Below are positions 1-8,500 of a stretch of DNA of 64,000 nucleotides, piece after piece. The notes below the pieces were generated by a model, which was given only the letters and a program-made list of their open reading frames with translations, was not told where the DNA came from and ran no database searches. This DNA comes from JACCVL01 sp963704295. GTDB lineage: Bacteria > Actinomycetota > Actinomycetes > Propionibacteriales > Nocardioidaceae. The position numbers and the translations under genes are program-made. Numbering within the stretch: the stretch's first letter is position 1; every line of letters starts with the position of its first letter. The DNA lies in assembly GCA_963704295.1 (NCBI GenBank), contig OY969884.1, positions 1,178,001 through 1,242,000 of the forward strand, written 5' to 3'.

Positions 1-2
1 TC

Positions 3-26
3 GGCCGCGACCTCGGCGCCGGCTGA
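3..26 (+). CDS. C-terminal tail of an unidentified gene (partial)
   Basis: Only seven codons and a TGA (24-26) are visible, reading GRDLGAG. The call rests on two things: the frame stays open to the window edge, and the stop sits exactly in one arm of a perfect hairpin whose other arm holds the stop of the convergent leftward gene. No function can be given, and the reading could be chance. Confidence 0.25.
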   Translation, partial: GRDLGAG

Positions 27-42
27 CCGGCGACCCCGGTCA
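24..42. terminator. Hairpin joining two convergent stop codons
   Basis: TGACCGG (24-30) and CCGGTCA (36-42) form a perfect 7-bp stem around a 5-base loop. The left arm begins with the TGA of the rightward partial gene; the right arm ends with the stop of the leftward cyclase gene. There is no U-tract, so any termination would be of the GC-hairpin type common in actinobacteria. Its function is inferred from position only. Confidence 0.4.
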
Positions 43-1602
43 GTCCAGTCCGGCCCCCGTCACCGCGATGTGCACGAGCGCCCGGAGCAGCGGTTCGGCG
101 GAGAACAGGCCGGTGGAGGTCTGCGCGTCGCCGTAGAGCTCCAGCAACCACGAGCGGCCGCTGCCGTCCGGCCCGCCCGCGCCCAGCAGCGACACGTAGC
201 CCAGCGAGGCGAGGAACTCCCGCTCGGTCGGGTGCCCCGCCGTCAGGGTCGCGAACATCGAACCGCCGGCGAGGCAGTGGTTGGTCGCCGGGAAGGTGGC
301 AGCATCGACCTCGCCGGACGACAGCTGCGCGATCCGCTGCAGGTCGCCGCTCGAGCTGACCCGATCCACCCGACCGAGCACGTCGCGGATGATCGAGCCG
401 TCCACCTCGCAGCTCAGCCACCAGGCGGCGCAGCCGTAGGCAGCCATCACGGTGTCCGCCACGACGGCGACCCGCTCCTCCAGCCCCTGCCGAGGGTCGG
501 CCGCACACTCGTGCAGCCTGGCCAGCGCCAGGTCCCCGACCCCGCTGGCAGCCAGGGGCAGCTGCGCGGACACCGGCAGCTCGCCGGTGCCGACGGCGTC
601 CGCGGTCACCTGCGAGGTGCGCTTGTGCCGGTACTGCGCCGCATCGGCCAACCGCAGCAGCACCCGGGCGGCGGCTTCCGGCGTGGACCCGGACGCCGGC
701 CTCGTCGTGGTCGTCGCCGCCCCGACCGCGAGGCTGCTGTGGTGGGGGAGGTCGAGCCGGCTCAGCCGGTTGGCCAGCTCCGCGATCTGCTCGGCGTCCG
801 CCCCCTGCGCGAGCAGCAGGAACTCGTCGCCTCCGACCCTGGCGGCGATGGCGTCGCCGAGCTCGTCGGCGGCGCTGGCCAACGCCGCGCCGACCAGGCG
901 GATCAGTTCGTCGCCGGCGCCGTGCCCGAGCCGGTCGTTGACCGCCTTCATCCCGTTGATGTCGCAGAGCACGGCGCCGACGGTGGGGAACGGCTCGGGC
1001 GCGATCAGCCGATCGTTCAGCCAGTCGTCGGCGGCACGCCGGTTGACCAGGCCGGTCAACGCGTCGGTGTAGGCCAGCCCGGACAGCTCGGACAGCAGCT
1101 CCAGCCGGGCCAGCGCGGACGACAGCAGGCCGGCGAGAATGGTCGCGATCCACTCCCGCTCGGTGTCGAACGCCGGGTCGTCGACGCGTGTGGCGTACAC
1201 CTCCCCCCATGGCCGGCCGCCGACCTGCAGTTGGACGATCAGCGCATGCCGGCCGAGCCGGCCGAGCCGGCCGCGTTCGACCTCGGTGAGCGAGGTGTCG
1301 TCCGCCGAGCAGCGCCGCACCCGGGTCGCGGGGCCCGGCAGCAGGGGAGCGTCCGTGGGTTCGTCCACGGTGTAGGTCTCATCGGTCGGCCAGGCCTCCT
1401 CGAACCCGCCGCGGTGACCCGCGTTGTGCAGCACGCGTACCTGCGCACCGGACTCCTCCAGCCGGCAGACGGAGACCGAGTCGGCCCCCAGCAGGTGCAG
1501 CGCGGCCTGGCCGGCGGCCGAGACCGCCTCCGGCACCGTGCCGCACGATTCGAACCGGACGGACAGCTCCCCCAGCTCGAGCAGCTGCGAGTCGTCGCTC
1601 AT
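40..1602 (-). CDS. GAF-GGDEF-GAF diguanylate cyclase (copy A)
   Basis: Predicted cytosolic enzyme making cyclic di-GMP from two GTP. Residues 1 to about 165 look like a GAF sensor. The GGDEF domain follows at about 175-330, with the metal/substrate motif DINGMKAVND near 213 and an intact GGDEF signature at 257-261. Residues about 350-515 look like a second GAF-like domain. No RxxD inhibitory site precedes the GGDEF motif, so product feedback at that site is not expected. The ATG overlaps the stop of the adjacent paralogue by ATGA, so the two are co-translated with this copy second. No membrane segment or EAL/HD-GYP domain is seen. The ligand of the GAF domains is unknown. Confidence 0.85.
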   Translation of the reverse strand: MSDDSQLLELGELSVRFESCGTVPEAVSAAGQAALHLLGADSVSVCRLEESGAQVRVLHNAGHRGGFEEAWPTDETYTVDEPTDAPLLPGPATRVRRCSADDTSLTEVERGRLGRLGRHALIVQLQVGGRPWGEVYATRVDDPAFDTEREWIATILAGLLSSALARLELLSELSGLAYTDALTGLVNRRAADDWLNDRLIAPEPFPTVGAVLCDINGMKAVNDRLGHGAGDELIRLVGAALASAADELGDAIAARVGGDEFLLLAQGADAEQIAELANRLSRLDLPHHSSLAVGAATTTTRPASGSTPEAAARVLLRLADAAQYRHKRTSQVTADAVGTGELPVSAQLPLAASGVGDLALARLHECAADPRQGLEERVAVVADTVMAAYGCAAWWLSCEVDGSIIRDVLGRVDRVSSSGDLQRIAQLSSGEVDAATFPATNHCLAGGSMFATLTAGHPTEREFLASLGYVSLLGAGGPDGSGRSWLLELYGDAQTSTGLFSAEPLLRALVHIAVTGAGLD

Positions 1603-3149
1603 CGGGCCGCCTCCCGCACCGCGAGGTGCACCAGCACCCGCAGCAGCGGCAGGCCGACGAACAACCCGCTGGAGGTGTGCGCGTCACCGAAGAGCTCGAC
1701 CAGGTACGCGGCACCCGTCGAAGCCCGCTCGCCTGCCGCGAGCGACGACACGTAGCCCATCCGCGCGAGCAGGGCGCGCTCGGTGGCGTCCCCCTCGGTC
1801 AGGCTGGCGTAGTAGCCACCGCCCTCGAGCGCGGCCAGCGTGGCGGGATACGCGGTCGGCTGGAACTCCTGGCCCGAGACCAGCTCCAGCGGCACCAGCC
1901 CGCTCGACGTCTGCCGGATCATGCACCCGAGGACGTCGGTGAGCGACTCGCCGTCCTGGCGGCTCACCCACCATGAGGCCGCGTCGAAGGCTCGCGCGAC
2001 ACCGTCGGCGACGATGCCGAGACGACTCTCCGGCGACTGATCCGCGGCGGCGGCCAGTGCCGCCAGGATCCGGTCGGTGACGTCGGACTCGCCGGACGGC
2101 AGCAGGACCGAGATCGGCGCCGCTGCCGGCGAGAGTTCGTCGGTGGACAGCCGCCGGGTCTGCTTGTGCCGGTACTGCGCCGCGTCGGCGAGACGGAGCA
2201 GGGCCCGCGCGGCCGTCTTCGTGCTGCTCGCACCGGCCGGACGGGCGGTGGTCGTCGCCGCACCGACGGCGACTCCCGCCGAGTGCGGCAGCTCGGCGTC
2301 GGCCAGCCGCTGGACCATCTCCTCGACCTGCTCCTGCGCGACCCCCTCCAGCAACACGACGAACTCGTCTCCGCCGATGCGCGCGATCAGCGCCCGGGGC
2401 AGCTCGCCGGCCAGCGTCACCAGCTGCGTGCCCACGATGCGAATCAGCTCGTCGCCCGCACCGTGCCCGAAGAGGTCGTTGATCCGCTTCAGCCCGTTGA
2501 TGTCGCAGAGCACGACCGAGACCGGCGGGAACGGCTCCGGGCGGGCGAGGCGTTCCTCGAGCCAGTCGTCGGCGGCGCGGCGGTTGGCGAGGCCGGTGAG
2601 CGGGTCCGAGTACGCCAGCCGTGACATCTCGGTGAGCAGCTCGAGCCGAGACAGCCCGGCCGAGAGCAGGCCGGCCAGCGCGAGAGCGGTGGCGACGTCG
2701 GAGTGGTCGAAGCCGTCGTCCTCGGTCCGGGTCAGGTAGATGTCGCCCCAGATGGCGTTCCCGACGACGACCTGGCACGAGCCGGCCCACCTCTTGCCGA
2801 GCCGGCGGAGCAGGTCACGGTCGGCGGCGGCGGTGTCCGGGTCGTCGACCGACCCGGACCACCAGCGCCGCAGGCCGCCCACGGTCGTCATGACCTGGGG
2901 GTACTCGCTGAGCTTGTAGGTCTCGTCCTCCGGCCACGGCTGCTCCCAGCTCGCCAGGGCACCCGCGTTGTGCAGGATCCGGATCCGTGCCTGCGAGCGT
3001 TCGAACCGGCACACCGAGACCGAGTCCGCGCCGATGAGGGTGAGCGCCGCGCGAGCAGTGTGCTGGACCAGCTCGCGGACGGTCGCGCTGGTGGCCACGG
3101 ACTCGGCGAAGGCGCTCAACCCGCGCAGCCGGTCCCCAGCTCCGGTCAC
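1599..3149 (-). CDS. GAF-GGDEF-GAF diguanylate cyclase (copy B)
   Basis: First gene of a tandem pair with the same architecture and nearly the same length (516 versus 520 residues) as its downstream neighbour. The GGDEF motif is at 259-263, preceded by DINGLKRIND near 216, so the active site looks complete. RxxD is again absent. The N-terminal GAF (1-165) and C-terminal GAF-like region (about 345-510) align by eye with copy A through blocks such as the shared DSVSVCR and ILHNAG/VLHNAG. The start is GTG. Tandem duplication followed by divergence is the simplest history. Spacing upstream (162 bases to menD) leaves room for its own promoter. Confidence 0.85.
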   Translation of the reverse strand: MTGAGDRLRGLSAFAESVATSATVRELVQHTARAALTLIGADSVSVCRFERSQARIRILHNAGALASWEQPWPEDETYKLSEYPQVMTTVGGLRRWWSGSVDDPDTAAADRDLLRRLGKRWAGSCQVVVGNAIWGDIYLTRTEDDGFDHSDVATALALAGLLSAGLSRLELLTEMSRLAYSDPLTGLANRRAADDWLEERLARPEPFPPVSVVLCDINGLKRINDLFGHGAGDELIRIVGTQLVTLAGELPRALIARIGGDEFVVLLEGVAQEQVEEMVQRLADAELPHSAGVAVGAATTTARPAGASSTKTAARALLRLADAAQYRHKQTRRLSTDELSPAAAPISVLLPSGESDVTDRILAALAAAADQSPESRLGIVADGVARAFDAASWWVSRQDGESLTDVLGCMIRQTSSGLVPLELVSGQEFQPTAYPATLAALEGGGYYASLTEGDATERALLARMGYVSSLAAGERASTGAAYLVELFGDAHTSSGLFVGLPLLRVLVHLAVREAAR

Positions 3150-3311
3150 CAGCGTGCTCCCCTCGCCCGTCGTCGTTCGTCGGCGGGGCCGGAAGGTGCG
3201 ACCTCACCCCCCGTAACACGATCATGACAGAGCGGTGGTTGCCCTTCGTGCCGTTTCACTACCCGAAGTGGCCGGTCGGCCGAGTCCGACCCGACCGCTC
3301 GTTCCGGCGGA

Positions 3312-5045
3312 TCAGCCGAGCCGCAGCAGGTGCAGCGTGTCGTCCGCGCCGGTGCGCAGCGCCGCGGCCAGCTCCCGCCGCAGCGCCCGGTCCACCCGGG
3401 CCTCGAGCACCCGCACGCCGCTGCTCGGACGTGCCAGCAGGTCGGTGAGCTCGGCGACGTCCGCGACCGCGACGTGCTCGGTTCCGGTGGCCGCGCAGAG
3501 CGCGGCGAGGTCGGTGCCGGTCGGGGTCGCGAACACCCGCTCGAACGCGGCCACATGCCGGTCGGCGCCTTGCTCGAGGGTCGCGAACACGCTGCCACCG
3601 TCGTCGTTCGCCACCACCACGGTCAGGTCCGGGCGAGGCTCGTGCGGGCCGAGCACCAGCCCGGTCGCGTCGTGCAGGAAGGTCAGGTCCCCCATCAGTG
3701 CCAGCGACCGGGAGGAGTCCCTGCCGAGCGCGGCCCCGACAGCCGTCGAGACCGTGCCGTCGATCCCGGACAGGCCGCGGTTGGCGACGACGAGTCGGCG
3801 CTCACCGACCGGGTTCGCCCGGGCGACCAGGTCGAGGTCCCGTACTGGCTGGGAGGATCCGACGACGAGCAGTCCGCGTGGTGGGACCGCGTCGCTCACC
3901 ACCCTCGCCACCTCCGGGCCCAGCAGGGTGCCCCTGGGGAGCCGGCCGGCGAACGTCGCGAGGACCTCGTCCACGATGTCGGCGACGGCGCGGTCGGCTC
4001 GTCGCCAGGTGTCTGCCCAGTCCGCTCCCGCCCGGTCCGCCTCGGCGCCGTTCGGCACGGTGGCCGCCCGGACCACCCGGGTCGCCCGCGACCCAGGGTC
4101 GGACCACCGGGCTCCGGCCGCGAGCACCACGACCTCCACGTCTGCCCGGCCGAGCAGGTCGGTCATCGACCGGGACAGTGTCGGCCGGCCGGCGACCACC
4201 ACCCGCTGCACCTCGGCCACCAGCGGCTGATGTCCGACCAGCAGCGTCCCGCAACGCAGCGCCGCGGCACCGGTACGGGCTCCCGAAGTCGGCTCGGCGA
4301 GCAGCGGCCACCCGGCCCGCTCGGCGAGGACGCGGGCCGGCTGTCCGGCGTCGGCCCCAGCGACCACGACCGTTCGCGGCCCGACGGGGAGGACCACCGC
4401 TTCCGCGCCGGCCGGTGCCGGCGGTGCCGTCCACGGCGCACCGTCCGGTCGGCCCGGCGGGACGGCGCCGTCGTCGTCCTCGTCGGGAACGAGCGGGAGG
4501 TCGAAGCACACGTTCAGGTGCGCCGGTCCGGGGTCGGAGGACGCCGCTCCCGTTGCGGCCAGCACCGCGCGGGACAGCTGCGCCCGCCAGGCGGCGACCG
4601 GCTGCGGACCACGTACGTGGGCCACGGCGTCCGCCGGCACGTCAGCCGCCCAGCGAACCGCGGTGCCGAACAGCCGTGCCTGGTCGGTGGTCTGGTTGGC
4701 GCCACTGCCGCGCAGCTCGGCGGGACGGTCGGCCGACACCACCACCAGGGGCAGGCCGGAGTGGTGCGCCTCGAGCACAGCGGGGTGCAGGTGCGCGACC
4801 GCGCTGCCCGAGGTCGTGACCACGGGCACCGGACGCCGCGAGCTGCGCGCCAACCCCAGCGCGACGAAGCCGGCGGTGCGCTCGTCCACCCGGACGTGCA
4901 GCCGCAGCCGCCCCGCCGCGTCCGCCGCGTGCAGCGCGAGCGCGAGCGGCGCCGACCGGGAGCCCGGTGCGAGCACCGCGTCCCGGACGCCGTGCCGGAC
5001 CAGCTCGTCCACGACGAGCCGTCCCAAACGGGTGGCCGGGTTCAC
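3312..5045 (-). CDS. menD: SEPHCHC synthase (menaquinone biosynthesis)
   Basis: 577-residue thiamine-diphosphate enzyme joining 2-oxoglutarate to isochorismate to give 2-succinyl-5-enolpyruvyl-6-hydroxy-3-cyclohexene-1-carboxylate. The N-terminus has the family block LAPGSRSAPLALAL. The C-terminal ThDP/metal motif reads GDLTFLHD ... VVVANDDGG. I place the start at a GTG at 5045 because it overlaps the menC stop as GTGA and begins the conserved sequence. The longer open frame upstream is a shadow of menC in another frame. It lies in the leftward run menE-menC-menD. Full family length with no sign of damage. Confidence 0.95.
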   Translation of the reverse strand: MNPATRLGRLVVDELVRHGVRDAVLAPGSRSAPLALALHAADAAGRLRLHVRVDERTAGFVALGLARSSRRPVPVVTTSGSAVAHLHPAVLEAHHSGLPLVVVSADRPAELRGSGANQTTDQARLFGTAVRWAADVPADAVAHVRGPQPVAAWRAQLSRAVLAATGAASSDPGPAHLNVCFDLPLVPDEDDDGAVPPGRPDGAPWTAPPAPAGAEAVVLPVGPRTVVVAGADAGQPARVLAERAGWPLLAEPTSGARTGAAALRCGTLLVGHQPLVAEVQRVVVAGRPTLSRSMTDLLGRADVEVVVLAAGARWSDPGSRATRVVRAATVPNGAEADRAGADWADTWRRADRAVADIVDEVLATFAGRLPRGTLLGPEVARVVSDAVPPRGLLVVGSSQPVRDLDLVARANPVGERRLVVANRGLSGIDGTVSTAVGAALGRDSSRSLALMGDLTFLHDATGLVLGPHEPRPDLTVVVANDDGGSVFATLEQGADRHVAAFERVFATPTGTDLAALCAATGTEHVAVADVAELTDLLARPSSGVRVLEARVDRALRRELAAALRTGADDTLHLLRLG

Positions 5046-6034
5046 GAGGTCAGATCCTGCCCGGTCCTGGCAGCGTGCGCCCGCACCGCCCGCAGCCGCC
5101 GCTCCCACCGCTGCCGGGCCACCGGGTCCGCCCGGGCGCGTCGCAGCGGCTCCGGATCGACGGGCACTGACCGGACCGTCAGCGCGCCGTCGGCCGGCAA
5201 CAGCGGGTCGAGGGTGAGGTCGCGAGACAGCAGCAGGGCGGTGCCGAGCCCACAGGCGTACGGCAGGTCGGGCAGCGCCGCGGCCAGCGCCAGACCGGCC
5301 GCCAGCCCTACCGACGACTCCAGCGCCGAGGAGACCACCACCGGCAGTCCGATCCGCTCGGCGATCCGCAAGCAGGCGCGGACCCCGCCGAGCGGCGCCA
5401 CCTTGAGCACGGCGACGTCGGCCGCCTCCAGCGCGGCCACCCGGTAAGGGTCGTCGGCGCGACGGATCGACTCGTCCGCCGCGACCGGGACGCCACCGCG
5501 TCGCCTGACGACGGCCAGATCCTCCACCCGGGCGCACGGCTGCTCGACGTACTCCAGGCCACCGGCGGCCCGGTCGAGCCGGGCCAGCGCGTGCACCGCG
5601 GTGTCCACGTCCCACGCGCCGTTGGCGTCGACGCGGATCCGGCCGCCCGGACCGAGGGCGTCGCGGACCGCCGCGACCCGGTCGAGGTCGTCGTCGAGGG
5701 TCTGCCCGGCCTCGGCCACCTTCACCTTCGCCGTGCTGCAGCCGTGCCCGGACCGGACCAGCTCGCGGGCCCGCTCCGGCCCCACCGCCGGGACGGTGCA
5801 GTTCACCGGTACGACGCTGCGCACGGGGTCCGGCCAGCCGCGGTCGGCTGCCTCGCCGGCGGCCAGCAGCCAGGGCACAGCGGCCGGGTGGTCGTAGTCG
5901 GCGAAGGGTGCGAACTCGCCCCAGCCGGCCGCGCCCCGCCACACCATCCCCTCTCGAACGGTGCTGCCGCGGAACCGGGCGCGCAGCGGCAGCGAGTAGG
6001 TGACCGGGGCGGTCCCGGGCGAGGTGGCGGCCAC
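5042..6034 (-). CDS. menC: o-Succinylbenzoate synthase
   Basis: 330-residue enolase-superfamily dehydratase converting SHCHC to o-succinylbenzoate. Visible family features are the acid/base lysines in TAKVKVAE, the metal-binding stretch IRVDANGAWD, the later acidic ligands in EYVEQPCA and AADESI, and a second lysine in VLKVAPLGG. The start is GTG, nine bases beyond the menE stop, and its own stop overlaps menD as GTGA. Cytosolic. Length and motifs are typical of the actinobacterial short MenC. Confidence 0.92.
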   Translation of the reverse strand: MAATSPGTAPVTYSLPLRARFRGSTVREGMVWRGAAGWGEFAPFADYDHPAAVPWLLAAGEAADRGWPDPVRSVVPVNCTVPAVGPERARELVRSGHGCSTAKVKVAEAGQTLDDDLDRVAAVRDALGPGGRIRVDANGAWDVDTAVHALARLDRAAGGLEYVEQPCARVEDLAVVRRRGGVPVAADESIRRADDPYRVAALEAADVAVLKVAPLGGVRACLRIAERIGLPVVVSSALESSVGLAAGLALAAALPDLPYACGLGTALLLSRDLTLDPLLPADGALTVRSVPVDPEPLRRARADPVARQRWERRLRAVRAHAARTGQDLTS

Positions 6035-6043
6035 GGGCGAAGG

Positions 6044-7132
6044 CTAGGACGCGTCCGGTGCGGGGCGCGGGACCGCCCGCCGGGCCGCCAGCGCCTGTGC
6101 CGCCAGCCGGTCGGTCTTGCCGCTGGGCGACAACCGCGGCAGCTCGTCGACGAGGACCAGGGCACGCGGCGCCCAGCTGCGCGGGAGGGTCGCGCCGACG
6201 TGGTCGCGCAGCTCAGCGAGGGGCGGTGCCGTGCCGACGGCTCGGGCGACGGCGACGACGCGCGCTCCCCACTCCGGGTCCGGCAGGGCGACGACGGCGG
6301 CATCGGCGATCGCCGGGTGTTCGCGCAGCACGGTCTCCACCGCCAGCAGGTTGACGTTGACGCCGCCGCTCAGCACCACGTCGTCGACCCGGCCGAGCAC
6401 GTGCAGCCGGCCGTCGGCGTCGAACCGCCCGACGTCCTGCGTCCGCAGCTCGCCGTCGACGAGCGCCGCCGCGGTCGCCACCGGGTCGTCGGGGTAGCCG
6501 TCGAACAGCACCGGCCCGCCGAGGTGCACCCGCCCGTCGGCGGCCAGCCGGACCGTGACGCCGTCGAGCGGCTCGCCGTCGTACACGCACCCGCCACAGG
6601 TCTCGGCCATCCCGTAGGTCGTCACGATGCGGACCCCGGCGTCGTGGGCGGCGCGACGCAGCGGCTCGTCCGTCGGTGCGCCGCCGACCAGGACGGCGTC
6701 GAAGCCGGCGAGGTCGCCGAGCCGGCCCTCGCGGGCGAGTCGATGCAGCTGGGTGGGCACGACCGCCGTGCACCGCAGGCGTGCGCCGCCGGTCGCGGCC
6801 GACCTGGTCGCCGCCTCCAGCGCGCCGACCCAGTCCCCCGCGTGGTCGGCGAGCAGCACCGGGGTGGTGCCGGCGACGAGCGACCGCACCAGCACCTGGA
6901 GGCCGGCGACGAACTCCACCGGCAGCGCGAGCACCCACGCGGCCGGTCCGCCGAGCCGTCGTTCGGCCGCCGCCGCCGAGAACGCCAGCGCGCCGGCCGA
7001 CAGGGCGACCGACCGCGGGGCCCCGGTGCTTCCCGAGGTCCGCACCAAGACGGGGTGCTCGGGTGCCACCCACCACCGGCGGAGCTCGTCGAGCACGGCC
7101 GAGGGCTCGCCGTGGACGGGTCGCAGGCTCAC
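6044..7132 (-). CDS. menE: o-Succinylbenzoate-CoA ligase
   Basis: 362-residue ANL-superfamily enzyme activating o-succinylbenzoate with ATP and CoA. The P-loop-like motif appears as VRTSGSTGAPRSV near residue 30. The TYGMAE motif follows mid-protein, then GRVDDVVLSGGVNVN, and the C-terminal lysine motif SPSGKTDR. It is shorter than classical MenE (about 450 residues) because the N-terminal region before the P-loop is reduced; I recall this as usual in actinobacteria. GTG start, divergent from menA with 57 bases between them, so the two probably share a promoter region. Confidence 0.9.
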   Translation of the reverse strand: MSLRPVHGEPSAVLDELRRWWVAPEHPVLVRTSGSTGAPRSVALSAGALAFSAAAAERRLGGPAAWVLALPVEFVAGLQVLVRSLVAGTTPVLLADHAGDWVGALEAATRSAATGGARLRCTAVVPTQLHRLAREGRLGDLAGFDAVLVGGAPTDEPLRRAAHDAGVRIVTTYGMAETCGGCVYDGEPLDGVTVRLAADGRVHLGGPVLFDGYPDDPVATAAALVDGELRTQDVGRFDADGRLHVLGRVDDVVLSGGVNVNLLAVETVLREHPAIADAAVVALPDPEWGARVVAVARAVGTAPPLAELRDHVGATLPRSWAPRALVLVDELPRLSPSGKTDRLAAQALAARRAVPRPAPDAS

Positions 7133-7189
7133 GGCCGGTCACGCTACGCGGCCGGAGGTGGCCGGGGGTGCGGCTGGTTGGATGCAGCC

Positions 7190-8060
7190 GTGGCCGACGT
7201 CGCGCAGTGGCTGGCAGCCAGCCGGCCGCGCACGCTGCCGGCGGCCGTCGCGCCGGTGCTGGCCGGGACCGGCGCCGCCGCCGCGGTGGACGGCTTCGTG
7301 CCGGGGCGTGCGTTGCTGGCCCTCGTGGTCGCGCTGGCGCTGCAGGTGGGCGTCAACTACGCCAACGACTACTCGGACGGGATCCGGGGCACCGACGACG
7401 ACCGGGTCGGACCGGTCCGGCTGGTGGGATCGCGGCTGGCGGCGCCGGAGGCGGTGCGGGCCGCCGCCGTGGCGGCGCTCGGGCGTGGCCGGCGTCGCGG
7501 GTCTGCTGCTCGCGGCACTGACGACCTGGTGGTTGCTGCTCGTCGGAGCGGCCGCGCTGGCTGCGGCCTGGGCGTACACCGGGACGTCGCGGCCGTACGG
7601 GTACCTGGGTCTCGGCGAGCTGTTCGTGTTCGTCTTCTTCGGGCTGGTGGCCGTCGTCGGGACCACCTACGTCCAGGCCGGCACGGTCACGACGACCAGC
7701 GTGCTCGCCGGCGTCGGGATCGGCTCGCTGGCCTGCGCGCTCCTGGTGGCGAACAACCTGCGGGACGTGCCGACCGACGCGGCTGCCGGCAAGCGCACGC
7801 TGGCGGTGCGGCTCGGGGAGAGCCGGACCCGTGTGCTGTACGCCGGGTTGCACCTGTCCGCGCTGGCGGCGCTGGCCGTGCTCGCCGCGCGTTCCCCGGA
7901 GGCGCTGCTCGGCCTGGTGGCCGCCCCGCTGCAGCTGCGCGCGGTGCGTACGGTGCTGCGCGGCGCCCGCGGGACGGCGCTGGTGCCGGTGCTGCGCGAT
8001 ACCTCGCTCGCCGAGCTCGCCTGGGCGGGTGGGCTCAGCATCGCGCTCTTCCTCCCCTGA
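7190..8060 (+). CDS. menA: 1,4-Dihydroxy-2-naphthoate polyprenyltransferase, frameshifted in this sequence
   Basis: Membrane prenyltransferase attaching the polyprenyl tail to DHNA. The first part (7190 to about 7483) gives AASRPRTLPAAVAPVLAGT and the Asp-rich motif NYANDYSDGIRGTDDDR. The second part, from 7485 in the next frame, gives GVAGLLLAALTTWW, several membrane helices and a second motif LRDVPTDAAAGKRTLAVRLG. One surplus base near 7481-7484 (GGGC before GTGGCC) breaks the frame; removing it gives about 290 residues, the normal size. GTG start, chosen because it precedes VAQWLAASRPRT. An enzyme of the only quinone pathway seen here should be needed, so a sequencing indel is likelier than a pseudogene. 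Confidence 0.88.
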
Positions 8061-8087
8061 CCCCCCACCTCCCCCCGCCCCCCCAGT

Positions 8088-8109
8088 CACGATCCGCGAC
8101 TTTTGCAGG
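8088..8109 (+). repeat. Dispersed 22-bp intergenic motif, copy 1
   Basis: The sequence starts CACGATCCGCGACTT and ends GCAGG. Identical copies occur at 58656-58677 and 58812-58833, and one with a single change at 62204-62225, all on the + strand. Here it lies 28 bases after the menA stop, following a run of almost pure C. Function unknown. Confidence 0.75.
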
Positions 8110-8146
8110 CCTGACGGGTTCGTCCGGGCCGGCGTGTCGGCCAGAC

Positions 8147-8202
8147 CTGACGGACCGCAGGGTCAGAACTGACGGACCGCAGGGTCAGAACTGACGGACC
8201 GC
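8147..8202 (+). repeat. 2.5 tandem copies of a 22-bp unit
   Basis: Units at 8147-8168 and 8169-8190 are identical (CTGACGGACCGCAGGGTCAG plus AA), followed by a half unit at 8191-8202. The joins create TCAGAACTGA palindromes. The array fills the space between the convergent menA and the DUF4229 gene, just after the 22-bp dispersed motif. With so few copies and no spacers this is not a CRISPR array. Confidence 0.75.
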
Positions 8203-8209
8203 CGGGGGG

Positions 8210-8500
8210 TCACTGGTCACCGGCGTCGTCCTCTGTGCGCCGAGACCGCTCGAACGACGCGCTCAACCGGCGGGCACGTCCCTGCACCTGCTCGGCCAGC
8301 TCGGCGCGCAGTCCGCGCAGCAGCAACAGCGAGGCCACCGCCGACAAGGCCAGCGCCACGACCGCGGTCCACAACACGGTCAGCTGGTCACGGGCGAGCC
8401 AGGTCCAGCCGACGGCCCACACCAGCACCCACGCCAGGGCGAACAAGGCGAGCCGGGCGAGGGTGTAGCGCACCCAGATGCCGGGGCGGAGGTGTCGCAT
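8210..8500 (-). CDS. DUF4229-type small membrane protein
   Basis: 96 residues with two predicted membrane helices. The first is about 14-34 (YTLARLALFALAWVLVWAVG), the second about 43-62 (LWTAVVALALSAVASLLLLR). A charged C-terminal tail follows (RLSASFERSRRTEDDAGDQ). This arrangement matches the actinobacterial DUF4229 family, whose role is unknown. The ATG overlaps the stop of the upstream dehydratase gene by one base (TGATG), indicating coupling. Confidence 0.7.
   Translation of the reverse strand: MRHLRPGIWVRYTLARLALFALAWVLVWAVGWTWLARDQLTVLWTAVVALALSAVASLLLLRGLRAELAEQVQGRARRLSASFERSRRTEDDAGDQ

Noticed and set aside
5045..5942. Long N-terminal extension of menD (876-residue open frame)
   Set aside because: The extra 299 codons overlap menC in another frame and are not protein-like; the GTG at 5045 fits family length.
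8147..8202. CRISPR array
   Set aside because: Units are directly adjacent with no spacers and only 2.5 copies; no cas genes in the window.
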